The notes beneath the pieces are model-generated. The model had not been told where the DNA came from, searched no databases, and saw nothing but the letters and a program-made list of their open reading frames with translations. This document shows, in pieces, positions 5,199 to 7,124 of a stretch of DNA of 7,124 nt; within the stretch, counting starts at the first letter, position 1; the number at the start of each line of letters is the position of its first letter. Origin of the DNA: an uncultured Chloroflexota bacterium (GTDB taxonomy: Bacteria; Chloroflexota; Dehalococcoidia; UBA2247; RBG-13-53-26); assembly GCA_937860285.1 (NCBI GenBank), contig CALMBS010000105.1, forward strand, positions 1-7,124. Reading direction: 5' to 3'. Both the position numbers and the translations under genes were made by a program.

Positions 5199-5864
5199 CT
5201 AGTACTGCAGCTGGCCGTCGGGCCCGCTGCCGCTGGCCATGATGCTGACGTTCCGGGGGAAGATGCGGCCCCGGTAGATTTCCTCCAGCTGGTCCAGCAG
5301 GCTATCCGGGTCGTCATCGTAGCAGACCACCGCCCCGGTGTCCTTGCCCACCATCTTGATGATGCTGGCGATGTGGTCGCTGATGCCCCCGGTGCCCTTC
5401 AGCACCCCGATCACCTTGGCCTCGTCGTAGGCGATGGCGAACTCCCCCAGGCTGCCGGAGCGGCCGCCGGCGAAGATGACAACGTCGCAGCTTCTGATGT
5501 TCTCTATCTCGCGGCCCATGAGGCCGCTGCCGGTGTAGATGATGGCATCGTACCCGCGAGTAGGCGAATGGTAGACCCCCACGTGCTCCTCGAAGTTGAG
5601 GGCCGGTGAGACGCCCACCACTGTCCCGCCCGCCTCATTGGCCCCCTTGACGGCTTCGTGGGGCAGCCCGGGGCAGGCCCCGGTGATGAGCACATAGCCC
5701 CTGCGGGCGATCCCGGACCCCAGCCGGCGCACCTTCTGGCGCACGGCGGCACCGAGCTTGCCGCCCGCCGACCCCATGACGCCCACCGTCATGCACGGGA
5801 ACAGGTCGGCTATCTTCGCCGCCCCCGCGGTCCGTGACCGGGCCGTCCGCCGCTCGCGCTCCAT
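5199..5864 (-). CDS. SLOG/LOG-like Rossmann nucleotide-binding protein (TIGR00725-like)
   Basis: 221 residues from ATG 5864. It carries a Rossmann-like SLOG fold: TVGVMGSAGG (about 26-35), RGYVLITGACPGLPHEAVKGA (56-76), a variable active-site loop with FNEEH-like acidic residues (NFEEHVG), and the family signature FAGGRSGSLGEFAIAYDEAK (131-150). This last corresponds to the PGGxGTxxE motif of LOG phosphoribohydrolases, but with Ser for Thr and no Pro, so cytokinin-type nucleotide hydrolysis is not established. A nucleotide or nucleotide-sugar ligand is the reasonable expectation. The N-terminal ~20 residues are Arg-rich (MERERRTARSRT). The start is a judgement: the ATG at 5876 (MADN) overlaps the -10 box at 5875-5880 and cannot be transcribed from that promoter, while ATG 5864 lies a few nt after the expected transcription start; neither has a Shine-Dalgarno. 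It is divergent from the beta-CASP gene and convergent with the SDR-zinc finger gene. Confidence 0.85.
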   Translation of the reverse strand: MERERRTARSRTAGAAKIADLFPCMTVGVMGSAGGKLGAAVRQKVRRLGSGIARRGYVLITGACPGLPHEAVKGANEAGGTVVGVSPALNFEEHVGVYHSPTRGYDAIIYTGSGLMGREIENIRSCDVVIFAGGRSGSLGEFAIAYDEAKVIGVLKGTGGISDHIASIIKMVGKDTGAVVCYDDDPDSLLDQLEEIYRGRIFPRNVSIMASGSGPDGQLQY

Positions 5865-5874
5865 GTTGTCGGCC

Positions 5875-5903
5875 ATTCTGCCATGGCCCGCCAGGGTTGT
5901 CAA
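5875..5903 (-). promoter_or_regulatory. Promoter of the SLOG gene
   Basis: Minus strand: perfect -35 TTGACA (5898-5903), 17-bp spacer, -10 CAGAAT (5875-5880, 4 of 6). Transcription would begin near 5868, about 4 nt before ATG 5864, so the message would be nearly leaderless. Confidence 0.6.
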
Positions 5904-5941
5904 CGGGCCCGCTGCGGCGGCCGGGGGTGGCCCGGGCAATG

Positions 5942-6053
5942 TGGACGGACGGAGCCCGCCTCCGCGCCAATCGCATGAGCTCGTCCATATGGACCAGTGA
6001 CACCGAATGGACGGACGGAGCCCCGTCCGCGCTAACCGTATGGACGGACGGGG
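5942..6053. repeat. Direct repeats headed by TGGACGGACGG, upstream of the beta-CASP gene
   Basis: Three copies of TGGACGGACGG begin at 5942, 6008 and 6041, that is 66 and 33 bp apart. The first two head longer units (5942-5975, 34 nt; 6008-6040, 33 nt) that share TCCGCGC-AA-CG-A and differ mainly by C/T transitions and a 1-nt gap, roughly 28 identical positions. The third is truncated after about 13 nt. The second unit holds a perfect hairpin CGGACGG-AGCC-CCGTCCG (6012-6029). The 32 bp between units one and two do not clearly belong to the repeat except for a central palindrome. The block fills most of the 218-bp gap between the SLOG and beta-CASP genes. It could be an operator array, a decayed intergenic repeat element, or a short tandem duplication. 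Confidence 0.8.
5983..5994. promoter_or_regulatory. Perfect 12-bp palindrome, candidate operator
   Basis: GTCCATATGGAC reads the same on both strands. Its half-site ATGGAC recurs at the heads of the neighbouring repeats (ATGGACGG at 6007 and 6040). A dimeric repressor could bind here between the two divergent genes; this is inferred only from symmetry and location. Confidence 0.4.
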
Positions 6054-6082
6054 ACCGAAAACGGTAAACTGTGGGCAAGATC

Positions 6083-7124
6083 ATGGAGACCAGACTGGCC
6101 TTCCTCGGAGCAGCGCAGAATGTCACCGGTTCCAGCTATCTCGTCGAGAGCGCCGGCACGCGGCTCCTGGTGGACTGCGGGATGTACCAGGAGCGGGAGC
6201 TGCGGGGCCGGAACTGGCAGGACTTCCCGGTCAGCCCGGCCAGCGTGCAGTGCATCCTCCTGACCCACGCCCATCTGGACCACTGCGGTCTCCTCCCCAA
6301 GCTGGTGCGGGACGGGTTTCGAGGCCGGATATACTGCACCCGGGCCACCGCCGAGATAGTCCCCATCATGCTGCTGGACTCCGCCAAGATCCAGGAAGAG
6401 GACGCCCTGACCAAGAGGCGCCGGCACGAGAAGGAAGGGAGAACGGGGCCATTCCCCGAGGTGCCGCTCTACACCACCGCTGATGCCCAGGCCGTCCTGC
6501 CACTCCTGTCGGGGGTGGACTACGGGCAGCCGGTGACGGCCGGCCCGGGCATTGAGGCCGTCTTCCGTGACGCGGGCCACGTCCTGGGATCGGCCATGAT
6601 CGAGCTCAGCGCGGGGGCCAACGGCGCCCGCCGGACCATAGTCTTCTCGGGGGACATCGGCAAGTGGAGCACCCCTATCCTGCCGGACCCTTCACTCTTC
6701 CCCCGCGCGGACTACGTGGTCACGGAATCCACCTACGGCGACAGGCTGCACGACCCGCAGGGCGATATCGAGGAGACGCTGGCCAACGTCATCATCCAGA
6801 CCCAGAGGGCCGGGGGCAATCTTATCATACCCAGCTTCGCCCTGGAGCGGTCCCAGGAGATCCTCTATCATCTCAACCGGCTTTTCGTGGCGGGCCGAAT
6901 ACCGCCGCTCATGGTCTTCCTGGACAGTCCCATGGCCGCCAGCGTCACTGAGGTCTTCAGGCAGCACACGGAGCTGTTTGACCAGGAGGCCTCTGACTTC
7001 TTCCGCCGCAATGGCTCGCCATTTGATTTCCCCAACCTGAGGCTGGTCAAGTCGGTGGACGAGTCGAAAACGCTCAACTACATCAAGGGCACCGCCATCA
7101 TCATCGCCGGCTCCGGGATGTGCA
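6083..7124 (+). CDS. Metallo-beta-lactamase / beta-CASP ribonuclease (partial, runs off right edge)
   Basis: The first 347 residues of a cytosolic RNase of the CPSF73/YSH1-like (COG1236) family, which cleaves RNA as endo- and/or exonuclease using two zinc ions. Visible motifs: LGAAQNVTGSSYL (8-20), D31 in LLVDCGMYQ, the zinc-binding THAHLDHCG (61-69; H62, H64, D66, H67), H166 in DAGHVLGSA, D191 in FSGDIG, then the beta-CASP insertion starting with motif A in TESTYGDR (214-221, E215) and IPSFALERSQEI (249-260). The frame is open to the last base, which lies in AGSGMC, just before the expected Gly-Gly-Arg/His stretch; motifs B and C (the remaining His ligands) would fall outside the window. Family members are usually 450-550 aa, so perhaps a third is missing. 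ATG 6083 gives the standard N-terminus; in-frame GTG 6071 adds four residues. The Shine-Dalgarno is poor (GGGCAAG). A weak -10 TAAACT lies at 6065-6070. Confidence 0.93.
   Translation, partial: METRLAFLGAAQNVTGSSYLVESAGTRLLVDCGMYQERELRGRNWQDFPVSPASVQCILLTHAHLDHCGLLPKLVRDGFRGRIYCTRATAEIVPIMLLDSAKIQEEDALTKRRRHEKEGRTGPFPEVPLYTTADAQAVLPLLSGVDYGQPVTAGPGIEAVFRDAGHVLGSAMIELSAGANGARRTIVFSGDIGKWSTPILPDPSLFPRADYVVTESTYGDRLHDPQGDIEETLANVIIQTQRAGGNLIIPSFALERSQEILYHLNRLFVAGRIPPLMVFLDSPMAASVTEVFRQHTELFDQEASDFFRRNGSPFDFPNLRLVKSVDESKTLNYIKGTAIIIAGSGMC

Noticed and set aside
3698..5317. 539-codon open frame on the minus strand, antisense to the SDR-zinc finger gene
   Set aside because: Composition is dominated by Ala, Val, Gly, Asp and Arg with no family motif, as expected for the antisense frame of a high-GC gene. 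The plus-strand frame has Rossmann and catalytic motifs, a ribosome site and a promoter.
5204..5864. Calling the SLOG protein a cytokinin-activating LOG enzyme or lysine decarboxylase
   Set aside because: The PGGxGTxxE catalytic motif is altered to GGRSGSLGE, and the family includes many proteins of unknown ligand. The lysine decarboxylase label is a historical misannotation.
5942..6053. CRISPR array
   Set aside because: Only two near-full units and one fragment, spacing is 66 then 33 bp with no uniform spacers, repeats are diverged, and there are no cas genes.
5635..6126. Minus-strand frame across the SLOG upstream gap, with recurrent APSVH-like peptide and an ATG at the palindrome (MDELMRLARRR)
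   Set aside because: The peptide repetition merely reflects the 33-nt DNA repeats. The frame overlaps the SLOG gene in another frame and the start of the beta-CASP gene antisense, and has no ribosome site.
1..7124. tRNA, rRNA, insertion sequence, prophage or toxin-antitoxin genes
   Set aside because: Reading both strands gave no cloverleaf, rRNA-like stretch, transposase motif, terminal inverted repeats or small paired genes.

Overview
This is a high-GC (roughly two-thirds by eye) bacterial window with short intergenic gaps, sigma70-type promoters, Shine-Dalgarno sites and a PyrR-type RNA attenuator, so it is not archaeal. The gene set (PyrR-controlled pyrimidine operon, SemiSWEET, extended SDR reductases, radical SAM, SLOG protein, beta-CASP nuclease) would fit an anaerobic lineage such as Chloroflexota/Dehalococcoidia or a related Gram-positive-type group. 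That placement is an inference from general resemblance only.

Left part (1-841, minus strand): the head of a pyrimidine biosynthesis operon. It has a strong promoter (777-805), an untranslated leader with a complete PyrR-dependent attenuator (PyrR-binding stem 716-750, spacer hairpin 687-710, intrinsic terminator 642-670), then pyrR (34-639) and the first residues of pyrB, which overlaps pyrR and leaves the window at base 1. Next comes a small SemiSWEET-type sugar transporter gene (842-1105, minus) with a TTG start.

Middle part (1106-5198): an extended SDR (NAD-dependent epimerase/dehydratase, 1268-2293, plus) converges on a radical SAM gene (2288-3508, minus), and their 3' ends overlap by 6 bp. 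The radical SAM gene is divergent from a second extended SDR (3656-5125, plus). Back-to-back promoters lie in the 147-bp gap, and the radical SAM promoter places the transcript start at or next to its GTG codon, which suggests a leaderless mRNA. The second SDR carries an unusual C-terminal zinc-finger-like module (C-x3-H ... C-x2-C). The two SDRs flanking a radical SAM enzyme could reflect a shared pathway, but each has its own promoter and no substrate can be read from sequence.

Right part (5199-7124): a SLOG/LOG-like nucleotide-binding protein (minus, probably also nearly leaderless) is divergent from a metallo-beta-lactamase/beta-CASP ribonuclease that runs off the right edge. The 218-bp gap between them holds direct repeats headed by TGGACGGACGG, a 7-bp hairpin and a perfect 12-bp palindrome. 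This is the least explained non-coding sequence in the window.

No rRNA, tRNA, CRISPR array, transposase or phage gene was seen. The most interesting items are the SDR-zinc finger fusion, the repeat/palindrome block upstream of the beta-CASP gene, and the fully readable pyr attenuator. I found no convincing evidence of an entirely new multi-gene system.
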